Shown piece after piece: positions 39,166 to 47,999 of a stretch of 64,000 bases of DNA (position 1 is its first letter; the number at the start of each line of letters is the position of its first letter). The stretch lies in NCBI GenBank assembly GCA_020073005.1, contig JAIQFX010000004.1, positions 49,554 to 113,553 on the forward strand, written 5' to 3'. Both the position numbers and the translations under genes were made by a program. The notes under the pieces are model-generated. The model saw only the letters and a list, made by a program, of their open reading frames with translations, ran no database searches and was not told the DNA's origin. The stretch is from Terriglobia bacterium (lineage in GTDB: Bacteria; Acidobacteriota; Vicinamibacteria; Vicinamibacterales; CAVVIG01).

Positions 39166-39172
39166 TCGCGCG

Positions 39173-39934
39173 ATGCTGCGCGCGTTGATCGCGTTGCTTG
39201 TCGTTCTTGCGCCTGTGGCGCGGCCCTCGTCGGCCGGACTTGCAGCGCGAGCCTTTCAGGCGAGCGTGAACCCGTCGGCGCGGTTCGATGCGCTCTACGC
39301 CGACATCCGCGACCAGCACATCGCGCGTGACGCGGCGCGGGAGAAAGTCCGCGAGCTCCTTCCGTTCATCAAACAGGATTTCTACGCGCGCGGCGGCAAG
39401 GACGCGCCGAAGGACGCGTGGCGTTTTCCGGTCGAGGGCTACGCGGCGAGTTCGATCGGCGGGACCAACGGCAGCGGCTACCTGCCGGACGGCTACGACT
39501 GGTTCGACGGCTACAAGGGCAAGGGCCACCCCGGCCACGACATCTTCATCCGCGACAGGAATCAGGACGAGCTGGACGATGTGACCGGCAAGCCCGTCAA
39601 CGTCCTGAGCATCTCGAGCGGAATCGTCGTCGCCTACTCGCCGGACTGGAAGGCGGGCAGCATCCTCAGGGGCGGGCGCTACCTTTATATATATGACCCG
39701 TCACAGAACGGGATCTTCTACTACGCGCACCAGCGCAGCCTGCTGGTGAAGCCGGGCGACATCGTCTCGCCCGGCCAGGTGATTGCGACCGTCGGCCGAT
39801 CGGGACGCAACGCCGCGGCGCCCCGATCGCCGACGCATCTGCACGTGATGTTCCTCGCGATAGACGCCGGCGACTACCCGCGGCCGCGCCAGATCTATCC
39901 GGATCTGGCGCGCATCGGCCGGAGACCCCGATAA
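39173..39934 (+). CDS. M23 family metallopeptidase (LytM/peptidoglycan endopeptidase-like)
   Basis: A protein of 253 residues with an N-terminal signal peptide. The zinc site is visible as H119-P-G-H-D123 (HxxxD) and H222-L-H224 (HxH). These enzymes cleave peptidoglycan cross-links or glycyl bonds outside the cytoplasm. The region around residues 24-31 (GLAARAFQAS) is encoded by a family-B palindromic repeat at 39245-39265, so the junction between signal peptide and mature protein has been built partly from a mobile repeat. The gene is close-packed with a divergent neighbour (32 bases) and followed by a convergent gene 16 bases on. Confidence 0.9.
   Translation: MLRALIALLVVLAPVARPSSAGLAARAFQASVNPSARFDALYADIRDQHIARDAAREKVRELLPFIKQDFYARGGKDAPKDAWRFPVEGYAASSIGGTNGSGYLPDGYDWFDGYKGKGHPGHDIFIRDRNQDELDDVTGKPVNVLSISSGIVVAYSPDWKAGSILRGGRYLYIYDPSQNGIFYYAHQRSLLVKPGDIVSPGQVIATVGRSGRNAAAPRSPTHLHVMFLAIDAGDYPRPRQIYPDLARIGRRPR
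39245..39265 (-). repeat. Family B palindromic repeat inside the M23 coding sequence
   Basis: GCGCGAGCCTTTCAGGCGAGC is close to the reverse complement of the family B core seen at 36285, 48603 and 63805. It is read in frame as ARAFQAS. Confidence 0.6.
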
Positions 39935-39950
39935 GCAGGCCGCGTCCGAC

Positions 39951-40709
39951 TTACTTGACGAGCGGCCCCAGCGTGTCGTGGTGCGTCGAGATGAGGCTGC
40001 GCATGTAGACGCCGACGGCGTCGGCGCTGGCAAAACCCGCCTTCTTCGCGGCGGCCTCGGAGACGTCCGCCGGAATCATTTGCAGCTCGCCGTACTGCCG
40101 CCAGTCGCGCCATGCGTCGAGCGTGACGACGTCCCACGCCGCGCCCTGCTCGCGCGTGAAGATGAGCGTGGCCGGCCGGCCGCGCGCGACGTTGAACGCG
40201 TTCTCCATCTGACGTTCCTTGACGAGCTCGTCGCGCTTGCCGGCCAGCGCCTGCAGCATTTCCAGATGCGCCAGCGTGGCGTCCTTGAGGTAGCCGCGCA
40301 CGTCGGCGAGCGGCGGGCCCGTCATGTAGACGTCCTCGCGCCACGACACGAGATCGGAGAGCTGCTTCGCGAAGGCCGCGCTCGACACGCCCGACGCGTT
40401 CGCCGCCGCCTCGCGCTTCGCGACGCGCTCGCGGCTGTAGTACTCGGTGAAGCTGCCGCTCGGATAGACGGCGAGGAGATCCCAGCGATCGCCCTGCGAG
40501 TGACGGATGAGAATCGGCGGCTCATCGCCGCCGGCGACGATGACGGGCGCGCGCTGCCGATACAGCGCGAGCACGTCCGGCAGCCGGCCGGGCGCAGCCT
40601 GAACCATGGCGAAGCGATACACCTCCTCGCGACCCGGCGTCGTCTGGGCCGACAGGAGCGCGGCAGCACACACGGCGAACGCGGCGGCAACGAGGGGGCG
40701 GTGCGACAT
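39951..40709 (-). CDS. Exported protein of unknown function
   Basis: A protein of 252 residues with a signal peptide (MSHRPLVAAAFAVCAAALLSAQ). I do not recognise the family. Two stretches, YRFAMVQAAPGRLPDVLALYRQ and IRHSQGDRWDLLAVYPSG, alternate hydrophobic and charged residues as in ferredoxin-like dimeric alpha/beta-barrel (NIPSNAP or ABM-type) domains. RGRPATLIFTREQGAAWDVVTL looks like a second copy, so the protein may hold two such domains. It lies 24 bases downstream of a secreted NHL-type propeller on the same strand, possibly co-transcribed. Confidence 0.7.
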   Translation of the reverse strand: MSHRPLVAAAFAVCAAALLSAQTTPGREEVYRFAMVQAAPGRLPDVLALYRQRAPVIVAGGDEPPILIRHSQGDRWDLLAVYPSGSFTEYYSRERVAKREAAANASGVSSAAFAKQLSDLVSWREDVYMTGPPLADVRGYLKDATLAHLEMLQALAGKRDELVKERQMENAFNVARGRPATLIFTREQGAAWDVVTLDAWRDWRQYGELQMIPADVSEAAAKKAGFASADAVGVYMRSLISTHHDTLGPLVK

Positions 40710-40733
40710 GAACCAGACTGTACTGCAGCCGCG

Positions 40734-41852
40734 TCAGTGCTTCACGAACTTCTGGACGCGCCGTCCGTTGCCGACCTCGGCCGTGTAGACGTCGCCCTTC
40801 GAATCGACGGCGACGTTGTGGAGGAAGATGAACTCGCCGGCGTAGCGGCCGATGCGCCCGAAGCTGCCGACTTCATTCAGCGTCCGCCGATCGTAGATGT
40901 GGACCTTGCCGTTGCCCGCGTCGGCGAGGAACAGGTACTCCTGCCGCGAGTCCGGCGAGAACGCGACGGAGAACGACGTGCCGAGCAGCTTCGTCTTCCG
41001 CTCGACGAAGATCTCGCGCTGGAACGTGCCGTCGATCGTGAACACCTGCATCCGGTTGTTCGTGCGATCCGCGACGTACACGAGCCCATCATCCGACACG
41101 CGAACGCCATGGACGAGGTTGAACTGCTGCGGGCCCGGGCCTTCGTCAGCCAGTGTGTTCGGCGCGTTGTCGTCCGGCACGTTGCCGTACGCGCCCCACA
41201 TGCGCTTGAACGTCCCCGTGTCGGCGTCGAGGACGATGACGCGGCGGTTGACGTAGCCGTCGGCGACGAAGACTTCGTTCGTCTTCGGGTAGACGTAGAC
41301 GTCCGCGGCGTTGTTGAAGTTGTTCGTGTCGAGGCTGCCCTTGCTCTGGCCGCGATGGCCGATCTGCATCAGGAACTTGCCGGCGGCCGTGAATTTCAGA
41401 ATCTGATTCTCGGTCCGCTCGCGCAGCCGCGGCCCGCCGGCTGATGAAATCCACACGTTGCCTTTGTAATCGATGTGGATCGTGTGTTCGTCCTTCGGCC
41501 ACTCATAGCCCGGACCTTCGCCGCCCCAACCTTGTATGTAGTCGCCGGCGGCGTCGAACTCCATCACTGGCGGCGCGGCGGTGCAGCACACCGCGTCGGG
41601 ATTCTTCGCCTTCTCGTCGTCGTTCAGCGACCACGGCCGCTGGATGATCCACACGTGATCGCGCGCGTCGACGGCGAGACCGGACACCTGACCGAGGATC
41701 CACTGCTTCGGCATCTTCGGCCACATCGGATCGACCTGGAAGGACGGCGCCGCTTTCGGCTGCGCCCGCGCCACGCGCTCCAGCGCGCCCTGGGTCGCCC
41801 ACAACCCCGCCACCACCGCCACGCCCGCGGCCGCTCTCCACATTCGGTTCAT
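40734..41852 (-). CDS. Exported six-bladed beta-propeller (NHL/peptidylglycine-lyase-like)
   Basis: A protein of 372 residues with an N-terminal export helix (AAAGVAVVAGLWATQGAL). Blades are marked by VSGLAVDARDHVWIIQRP, IHIDYKGNVWISSA, NEVFVADGYVNRRVIVLD, GLVYVADRTNNRMQVF and LFLADAGNGKVHIYD. This series resembles the lyase half of peptidylglycine alpha-amidating enzymes and related propellers. A CC pair (DAVCCTAAPP) lies in the second blade. Whether it is enzymatic is unclear. It forms a probable unit with the unknown secreted gene 24 bases downstream and lies 11 bases from the kinase gene upstream. Confidence 0.82.
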   Translation of the reverse strand: MNRMWRAAAGVAVVAGLWATQGALERVARAQPKAAPSFQVDPMWPKMPKQWILGQVSGLAVDARDHVWIIQRPWSLNDDEKAKNPDAVCCTAAPPVMEFDAAGDYIQGWGGEGPGYEWPKDEHTIHIDYKGNVWISSAGGPRLRERTENQILKFTAAGKFLMQIGHRGQSKGSLDTNNFNNAADVYVYPKTNEVFVADGYVNRRVIVLDADTGTFKRMWGAYGNVPDDNAPNTLADEGPGPQQFNLVHGVRVSDDGLVYVADRTNNRMQVFTIDGTFQREIFVERKTKLLGTSFSVAFSPDSRQEYLFLADAGNGKVHIYDRRTLNEVGSFGRIGRYAGEFIFLHNVAVDSKGDVYTAEVGNGRRVQKFVKH

Positions 41853-41863
41853 GGTTGGGGATT

Positions 41864-43875
41864 CTACCGCTCGAGCGCGCGCACGAGGGCCTGGAACTGC
41901 CGGTCAGCGGGTTCGAGCGCCAGAGCACGCCGCGCCCACTGGAGCCCGTGCGCCCGATCTCCCAGTGACGCGAGACCGATCGCGCCCATGCACAGCGCCC
42001 GGGCATCCTCGCCGTTCACCCCGACGTGTTCGTCCGCCAGCGTGACGCCGGACCGCCGCATCGCCTCCGCTTCGTCAGGGCGGCCGATGTTGTCGCAAAT
42101 CTCCGCCATCAGCAGCCGCGACCGGTAGTCTTCGGGCCGCAGGCGGACGGCCGCTTCGCAATGGCAGAGCGCCGTGTCCGACTTCCCTTGCGCCAGGGCC
42201 GCGCGCGCGTAGAAGTAGTGCGCCTCGAACAGCCCGTGATTCAGGCGGATCGCCGTCTCGAACTCGCGCGCGGCCTCGTCGTAGCACCCTTCGAGGGAGA
42301 GCGCGACGGCCATCGCCGCGTGCGCCTCGGCAAGATCGGGCGCGAGATCGAGCGCTTTGCGACTGGCCTTGAGCGCGGCGCCCACGTGCGCGGGATCGCG
42401 GCCGGCGTTCCAGTACAGATCGGCGTGGCAGTCGGCGAGCGCCACGTGCGCGCGCGCGTAGTTCGGGTCGACCGTCAAGGCTTGCGCGAAGAAATGCCTG
42501 GCCGCGTCGATCGCGTGCCGGTTGTGCCGCTCGCAGGATTGGCGTCCGCGCAGGTAATCATCGTACGCGCCGACCGCGGTCGGGCACTGCACGCGGATCG
42601 CGCGCTGCTCGGCGGCGCTCAGCGTGAGCTCGAGGGCGGCCGCGACGTGATGCACGATCTCATCCTGAATCGCAAAGACATCCTTCGTCTCACGCTCGTA
42701 GCGCGCCGACCAGAGCTCGTGGCCATCGAGCGCGTGGACGAGCCTGGCGCTGATCTGCAGGCGGTCGCCATCACGCCGGAGATCGCCGACGAGCAGCGCG
42801 TCCACCTGCAGGCGATCGGCGATCGCCTGCGCGTCGAATCCAGCGGCTTTCAGCCCGAACGTCAGCGCGCGGGAGGCGACGCGCAGCCCGCTGACGCCGC
42901 CGAGCGCCATCATGATCGCGTCGGCGACGCCTTCGCAGAGATGCGATTGATCGCGCGCGTCGCTCGCGTCGTCGAAGGGCAGCACCGCAATCGACCGCGT
43001 GGTGGACACGGTCGCGGCGCCGTTCCTCCTGAGCCGGCGAAGCACCCGCAGGATTTCGCACGCCGTCTGCACGCGGCGCGCCGGGCTCTTCTCGAGGCAC
43101 CGGGCCGCCAGCCGCGCGAGCGGCGGCGGAAGGTCGGCCCTCACGTGCGTCAGCAGCCGCGGGTGTTCCGTGAGCAGCGCGCGCACGACCGCGGCGCCGT
43201 CGGAACCGTCGAACGGCCGCCGGCCGCACGCCATCTCGTAGAGCACGACGCCGAATGAAAACAGATCGGAGCGGTGATCGACGCGCAGTCCCTCGAGCTG
43301 TTCCGGCGACATGTACTGCAGCGTGCCGAGCGCGCCCGAGCGCGCAAGATCCCGGTACGTGCCGGTCAGTGCTCTGACCTCATCTTCGTTCGGGCGCTCG
43401 GCGTGCGTCGCGAGGCCGAAGTCCACGACCTTCACGCGGCCCTCGCCGTTCACGATGATGTTTCCCGGCGTGAGATCGCGGTGCGTGCGCCGTGCTTGTG
43501 CGCCGCGTCGAGCGCCTCGACCACCGAGGTGGCGACGTCCAGCACGCGGTCCAGCGGCAACCCATCCGGCGGGATCAACTGCGCCAGCGTTTGTCCCTCC
43601 ACGAGCTCCATCGTGAGGAAGCGCGCGTCGTCCGCCTGCTCCACCGAATAGATGGTCACGATGTTGGGATGATTGAGGGCGGCGAGGGTTCGAGCCTCGC
43701 GCTCGAACGCCGCGAGGCGTTCCGGATTGGCGGTCAGCGACTTGGCCAGCAGCTTCAGCGCGACATCGCGTCCGAGCACCGTGTCGCGCGCTCTCCACAC
43801 CGTCCCCATGCCGCCTTCACCGATGAGCTCCGTGAGGCGGTAGTGCGAGAGGACGCCGTCGGCCTGAAGTAGCAT
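41864..43875 (-). pseudogene. Ser/Thr protein kinase with TolB-like and TPR domains, frameshifted
   Basis: ATG 43875 begins a Hanks-type kinase: glycine loop GEGGMGTVWRA, lysine in DVALKLLAK, and ELVEGQTLAQLI at the hinge. At about 43487-43488 the frame breaks by one missing base in the codon after AHKHG. The next frame continues with THRDLTPGNI (catalytic loop), VKVVDFGLA (DFG) and YMSPEQLEG (APE), then SIAVLPFDD (TolB/adenylate-cyclase-associated domain) and about six TPRs. The restored protein would be about 670 residues. No membrane helix is seen, so it would be cytoplasmic. Either a recent inactivating deletion or a sequencing error explains the break; everything else looks intact. Confidence 0.8.
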
Positions 43876-43991
43876 GACCGGGGCCCGTTGGCTGAACGCT
43901 CCATTCTAAGTCCGCCGGCGACTTCGGACGCGACTCATCGCGCCGGCGAATGTAAGATTGGCGAGCCCGTGACTCACGAATGAGGACAAAC
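43876..43991. other. Divergent intergenic region
   Basis: 116 bases between the kinase start and the first M28 peptidase. A TAAGAT hexamer at 43952-43957 could be a -10 element for the peptidase. Nothing else is recognised. Confidence 0.3.
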
Positions 43992-45206
43992 ATGCGCCCC
44001 AACGTACTTATCCTTGCCGCGCTCGTTCTTGTTTCGAGCTTCGTCGCGCCAACGCTCGCGCAGCGCGGTACCGTGCCACTCACGCCTGTCGCTGATGCGC
44101 CGCCGGATCCGATCAAGACGATGGTCGATCGGCTGGATCTCGAAAAATACAAGGCGACGATCAAAGGCCTGACGCAGTTCGGCGATCGCCGTCAGGGCAC
44201 GTCGCGCAATCGCGCGGCCGTCGACTGGATCGAGGCGCAGCTCAAGAGCTACGGCTGCCCGACCGATCGCATCAAGTACGAGTTCAACCCGCCGCCGCCG
44301 AATCCGAACGCGGCCGGACGCGGAGGCCGCGGTGGACTCGCGCAAGGCGGCGGCAAGCCGCGCGGCTATCGCATCCCGACCGGCGTCAACACGGATCCGA
44401 TGAAGCAGCCGGACGAGAAGCTGCGCGCGCTCAACTTGGAGCCGACGACGCCGGGTCCGCGCGAAGAGGTTTACTGCACGAAGGTCGGCACCACGCATCC
44501 GGAAGAGATGTACATCGTCAGCGGCCACATGGACGGCCACGGCTGGGGCGAAGCCGCGAACGACGACGGATCGGGCACGGCGCTCGTCATGGAACTGGCG
44601 CGCGTCTTCAGCAGCCCAGGCGTCGTCACCGAGCGCACGATCCGGTTCGCGCTGTGGAACAACGAGGAGACCGGCACCAACGGCGCGCGCGCGTACATCG
44701 CGCAGCGTCAGGCGCTGCAGGGAAAAGAAGATCCGCCGGGATCTGGAAAATATCCGGAGCCGAAATGGCTCGGCATGATCCAGCACGACATCATGCTGTT
44801 CGATCACGGCATGCCGCTGCCCGACGGCACGATGCGCAAGGAGCAGCGGCTCGAGGCCGACGTCAACATCGAGTTCCAGGTCGCGTCGAAGATGGCGGCC
44901 GATTCGATGGCGCTCGCGTGGAAGTTCGAGGTCGCGAACGAAAAGTACGCGACGGACTACCCCGCCACGGTCAGCAGCCACATGACCAACACCGACTCGG
45001 GACCGTTCCAGGACATCATCCCGGCGATCAGCTTGCGCGAGAACGAGCGCGGGACGCAGATCGGCAACGGCTGGGATCCGCAGTGGCATCAGCCGACTGA
45101 TCTCTACGGCACGTACGACGACAAGGATTTCCGTCTCGGCCTCAACGCCGCGCAGACGACGCTCAGCGCCGTCGCGACGCTGACCGGGGCGACGCTCAGG
45201 AAATAG
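43992..45206 (+). CDS. Exported M28 family zinc aminopeptidase (first of two)
   Basis: About 404 residues. ATG 43992 has GAGG at 43982-43985 at good spacing and starts a signal peptide (MRPNVLILAALVLVSSFVAP), so it is preferred over ATG 43980. The co-catalytic zinc site follows the M28 pattern: H and D in SGHMDGHGWG, the bridging D in ANDDGSGTA, the catalytic Glu pair in WNNEETG, and a C-terminal His in WHQPTDLY. A Gly/Arg-rich insert (GRGGRGGLAQGGG) lies before the metal site. It is followed by a REPIN-like element and a second M28 gene on the same strand. Confidence 0.9.
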   Translation: MRPNVLILAALVLVSSFVAPTLAQRGTVPLTPVADAPPDPIKTMVDRLDLEKYKATIKGLTQFGDRRQGTSRNRAAVDWIEAQLKSYGCPTDRIKYEFNPPPPNPNAAGRGGRGGLAQGGGKPRGYRIPTGVNTDPMKQPDEKLRALNLEPTTPGPREEVYCTKVGTTHPEEMYIVSGHMDGHGWGEAANDDGSGTALVMELARVFSSPGVVTERTIRFALWNNEETGTNGARAYIAQRQALQGKEDPPGSGKYPEPKWLGMIQHDIMLFDHGMPLPDGTMRKEQRLEADVNIEFQVASKMAADSMALAWKFEVANEKYATDYPATVSSHMTNTDSGPFQDIIPAISLRENERGTQIGNGWDPQWHQPTDLYGTYDDKDFRLGLNAAQTTLSAVATLTGATLRK

Positions 45207-45271
45207 GTCCGGCTGAAGCCGGACACGACGGGGTCCTGAACCTGATTCGTGACGTCCGCCTTCAGGCGGAC
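45207..45271. repeat. REPIN-like inverted repeat, family A (copy 2)
   Basis: It starts directly after the TAG of the first M28 gene. Arms GTCCGGCTGAAGCCGGAC (45207-45224) and GTCCGCCTTCAGGCGGAC (45254-45271) carry the same core as the 14377-14442 element in opposite orientations. The overall length is 65 bases against 66 at the other locus. It ends 12 bases before the next ATG, so it lies in the leader of the downstream gene. Confidence 0.8.
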
Positions 45272-45283
45272 CATGAGGATCAC

Positions 45284-46900
45284 ATGAAACGCATCGCGTT
45301 CATCGCGCTCGCCATCGTCGCCGCCCTTGCGCTGCCGGACGCGCAGACCGAGAGGCTCGACCTCGCCACGATCGGCCGCATCAAGGAGGAGGGCCTCAAT
45401 CGCTCGCAGGTGATGGACCACATCTCCTGGCTGAGCGACGTCTACGGCCCGCGCCTCACCGGCTCGCCGGCGATTCAGCAGGCCAGCGAGTGGGCGATGA
45501 AGAAGTTCACCGAGTGGGGCCTCGCGAACGTGCATCAGGAGCGATGGAAGTTCGGCCAGGGCTGGTCGCTCGTGAAGCTGAACGTGACGATGATCGAGCC
45601 GCAGGTGCAGCCGGTCATCGCGTACCCGAAGGAGTGGTCGTCCGGGACGAAAGGCCCGGTCACGGCGGACGTCGTCCGCGTGAACATTCGCAGCGAGGCG
45701 GACTTCGCGCGGTACCGCGGTCAGCTGCGCGGCAAGATCGTCCTGACGCAGCCGGAGCGCGCCGTCCGCATGTACGAAGGGCCGAACATCCTGCGGATGG
45801 ACGACAAGTGGACCGCGGAAGCCGAGACGACGCCGGTGCCGGCGCCATCGGCGGGCCGAGGCGGCGGTCGCGGCGGCGCGCAGGAATTCCGGCAGAAGGT
45901 CGAAGACTTCTACGTCGCCGAGGGCGTCGTCGCGACGTTCGATCGCGGCAGCGACAGCGACATGGCGAACGCCGGCAGCGAGATGACGTGGATGCAGCAG
46001 CATCCCGACGGCGGCACCGTGTTTCCCACCGGCAGCTACGCGCGCGACGAGAACGCCGGCACGAGCGTCCCCGGCCTCACGCTCGCCGTCGAGCACTACA
46101 ACCGCATGATGCGCGTGCTGGACAAGAACGTGCCGGTCAAGGTCGAGCTGAACGTCGAGACGAAGTTCTACGACGAGGCGACCCAGGGAGGAATGGCCGG
46201 CTTCAACACGATCGCCGAGATTCCCGGCAGCGATCTCGCGTCCGAAGTCGTCCTGCTTGGCGCGCACTTCGATTCGCATCCGTACGCGACCGGCGCGACC
46301 GACAACGCGACCGGCAGCGCGGCGATGATGGAGGTCATGCGGCTGCTGAAGACGCTCGGCGTCAAGCCGCGACGGACGATTCGCGTGGCGCTGTGGGGCG
46401 GCGAGGAAGAGGGCCTGCTCGGATCGCGCGCGTACGTCCGCGATCACCTCGCCGACGTCGAGACGATGGCGCTCAAGCCGGAGCACGCGAAGCTGGCGGC
46501 GTATTTCAATTCGGACAACGGATCGGGCAAGGTGCGCGGCGTGTGGATGCAGGGCAACCTCGCCGCGCGGCCGATCTTCGAGCAGTGGATCGCGCCGCTG
46601 AAGGATCTCGGCGTCACGATTCTCGCGCCGCGCTCGGTGTCGGCGACCGATCACGTGTCGTTCGACAACGCGGGCGTGCCTGCGTTCCAGTTCGTCGTCG
46701 ATCGGCTCGAGTACAACTCGCGCACGCACCACTCGACCATGGACACGTTCGATCGCGTGCAGCGCGACGACATGGTGCAGCAGGCGGCGGTCATCGCGGT
46801 CTTCGCGTACAACGCGGCGATGCGCGACGAGAAGCTCCCGCGCAAGGCGCTCCCCGCGCCGCAGCGCGGCCGCGGCACGAACCCGTCGGCGCAGCAGTGA
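45284..46900 (+). CDS. Exported M28 family metallopeptidase with PA-type insert (second of two)
   Basis: A protein of 538 residues with a signal peptide (MKRIAFIALAIVAALALPDA). An N-terminal region and PA-like domain (TADVVRVNIRSEADF, GKIVLTQPERAV) precede the peptidase core. Zinc ligands are seen as H and D in GAHFDSHPYATG, D in ATDNATGSA, Glu in GGEEEGLLGS, Asp in NSDNGSG and His in THHSTMDTFD. It is probably a broad-specificity aminopeptidase or carboxypeptidase. Its low-complexity GRGGGRGG insert is shared in style with the preceding M28 gene. An 11-bp tandem repeat array starts 12 bases after its stop. Confidence 0.9.
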   Translation: MKRIAFIALAIVAALALPDAQTERLDLATIGRIKEEGLNRSQVMDHISWLSDVYGPRLTGSPAIQQASEWAMKKFTEWGLANVHQERWKFGQGWSLVKLNVTMIEPQVQPVIAYPKEWSSGTKGPVTADVVRVNIRSEADFARYRGQLRGKIVLTQPERAVRMYEGPNILRMDDKWTAEAETTPVPAPSAGRGGGRGGAQEFRQKVEDFYVAEGVVATFDRGSDSDMANAGSEMTWMQQHPDGGTVFPTGSYARDENAGTSVPGLTLAVEHYNRMMRVLDKNVPVKVELNVETKFYDEATQGGMAGFNTIAEIPGSDLASEVVLLGAHFDSHPYATGATDNATGSAAMMEVMRLLKTLGVKPRRTIRVALWGGEEEGLLGSRAYVRDHLADVETMALKPEHAKLAAYFNSDNGSGKVRGVWMQGNLAARPIFEQWIAPLKDLGVTILAPRSVSATDHVSFDNAGVPAFQFVVDRLEYNSRTHHSTMDTFDRVQRDDMVQQAAVIAVFAYNAAMRDEKLPRKALPAPQRGRGTNPSAQQ

Positions 46901-46912
46901 GGGTCCGACAAG

Positions 46913-46978
46913 GGTCGGACCGGGGTCAGACCGGGGTCGGACCGGGGTCAGACCGGGGTCAGACCGGGGTCGGACCCC
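46913..46978. repeat. Six tandem copies of an 11-bp palindromic unit
   Basis: The unit is GGTCRGACCGG, with R alternating G, A, G, A, A, G. Each copy contains the 9-bp self-complementary core GGTC-R-GACC. The array follows a related GGTCCGAC and lies directly downstream of the M28 stop codon. Unlike a CRISPR it has no spacers. It could fold into hairpins on either strand and act as a terminator, or bind a dimeric protein cooperatively. Confidence 0.85.
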
Positions 46979-47141
46979 GGGGCAGATTCTGCCGGCCTGC
47001 GAGCTGGTGATGTTGGCAAAGCCTGCCACCTCACACGCTCACTCTCCACGATTCCTGAAGAATTCCGCTCGATACGCATGGCATGCCGTTCGCTCTCGGC
47101 GGCGCTAGAATGAGCGCATGCCCGGCCCTGGGAGTGACGAA

Positions 47142-47708
47142 ATGAAGCCGGCGGGTTCCGGCGTGAAGCTCACCTACGACGACTACGTGCTGTTCCCCGA
47201 AGACGGACAGCGGCACGAGCTGATCGACGGGGAGCACTACGTGACGCCGACGCCGAATCTCAGGCATCAAGCTATCGCAACCAACCTCACTGGAATGATC
47301 TGGTCATTTCTCCAGCGGGAACCGATTGGGCGCGTTTACAGTGCGCCGCTCGACGTTATTTTTTCCCACTTCGATGTGGTCGAACCTGATGTGCTGTACA
47401 TCTCGCACGAGCGATTCGCCCAGCTCGAGCCGTCGCAGTGGGTGAAAGGGGCGCCGAACCTCGTCGTCGAGATCGGATCGCCGTCGACACGCAAGCGCGA
47501 CGAAACGACCAAGCGCCGGCTGTACGAGAGGTTCGGCGTCGACGAGTACTGGGTGATCGATCCGGAGCTCGACACTGTCAAGGTGTACCGCCGCCAGAAC
47601 GAGCGCTATGAACGGACCGCGGAACTGTCGCTCGAGCAGGGCGACGTCCTGACGACGGCCCTGCTTCCTGACTTGACTCTGCCTCTCTCCACAATCTTCC
47701 AAGACTGA
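47142..47708 (+). CDS. Uma2 family (DUF820) PD-(D/E)XK nuclease-like protein
   Basis: About 188 residues from ATG 47142, with GGGAG 10 bases upstream; ATG 47118 is an alternative. The Uma2 fold is shown by YDDYVLFPEDGQRHELIDGE, VVEPDVLYISHERF, the nuclease-type core APNLVVEIGSPSTRKRDETTKRRLYERFGVDEYWVID, and the final DVLTTALLPDLTLPL. Uma2 proteins are abundant in Cyanobacteria and some soil bacteria and often sit on mobile DNA, but their role is unproven. It lies alone after the tandem repeat array. Confidence 0.9.
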   Translation: MKPAGSGVKLTYDDYVLFPEDGQRHELIDGEHYVTPTPNLRHQAIATNLTGMIWSFLQREPIGRVYSAPLDVIFSHFDVVEPDVLYISHERFAQLEPSQWVKGAPNLVVEIGSPSTRKRDETTKRRLYERFGVDEYWVIDPELDTVKVYRRQNERYERTAELSLEQGDVLTTALLPDLTLPLSTIFQD

Positions 47709-47747
47709 CCCGCCGGAGCGCGCGTCTAAATCCGCGGAGGTCACGCC

Positions 47748-47999
47748 ATGACTCCGCGCACTCGCATCGTCGCCGCCGTTGTGTGGATTGGCTCGCTGGC
47801 GCTGGCCGGCTCGCTCGCGTCCGCGCAGGTGCGCCGCGTCGAGCCCGCCGCCGTCATTTCCGGCGCCGACATCGGGTTCCGGCCGGAAGGATGGCAAGGC
47901 AAGACGCGCACGGGGACCTGGGTCGTGCGGATCGACGGCCAGTGGGTCGAGGCTGCGAGCTCGCTGAAGATCGTGCCCGTCCCCGCGGCGACGCGCTAG
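47748..47999 (+). CDS. Small exported protein of unknown function
   Basis: A protein of 83 residues with a clear signal peptide (RIVAAVVWIGSLALAGSLASAQ) and a short mature part containing GADIGFRPEGWQGKTRTGTW and VVRIDGQWVEA, probably a few beta strands. I do not recognise it. The codon pattern and export signal make it credible as a gene. It ends in a 4-base overlap with the convergent EamA gene. Confidence 0.65.
   Translation: MTPRTRIVAAVVWIGSLALAGSLASAQVRRVEPAAVISGADIGFRPEGWQGKTRTGTWVVRIDGQWVEAASSLKIVPVPAATR

Noticed and set aside
17481..39700. TATATA stretches inside coding regions (for example 17485 and 39685) as promoters
   Set aside because: They encode Tyr-Ile pairs in good domains (NLYIAE, YLYIYD) and lack -35 elements; treated as rare codon use.
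46901..46990. Tandem repeats considered as a CRISPR array
   Set aside because: Units are 11 bp and directly adjacent, with no unique spacers and no cas genes in the window.
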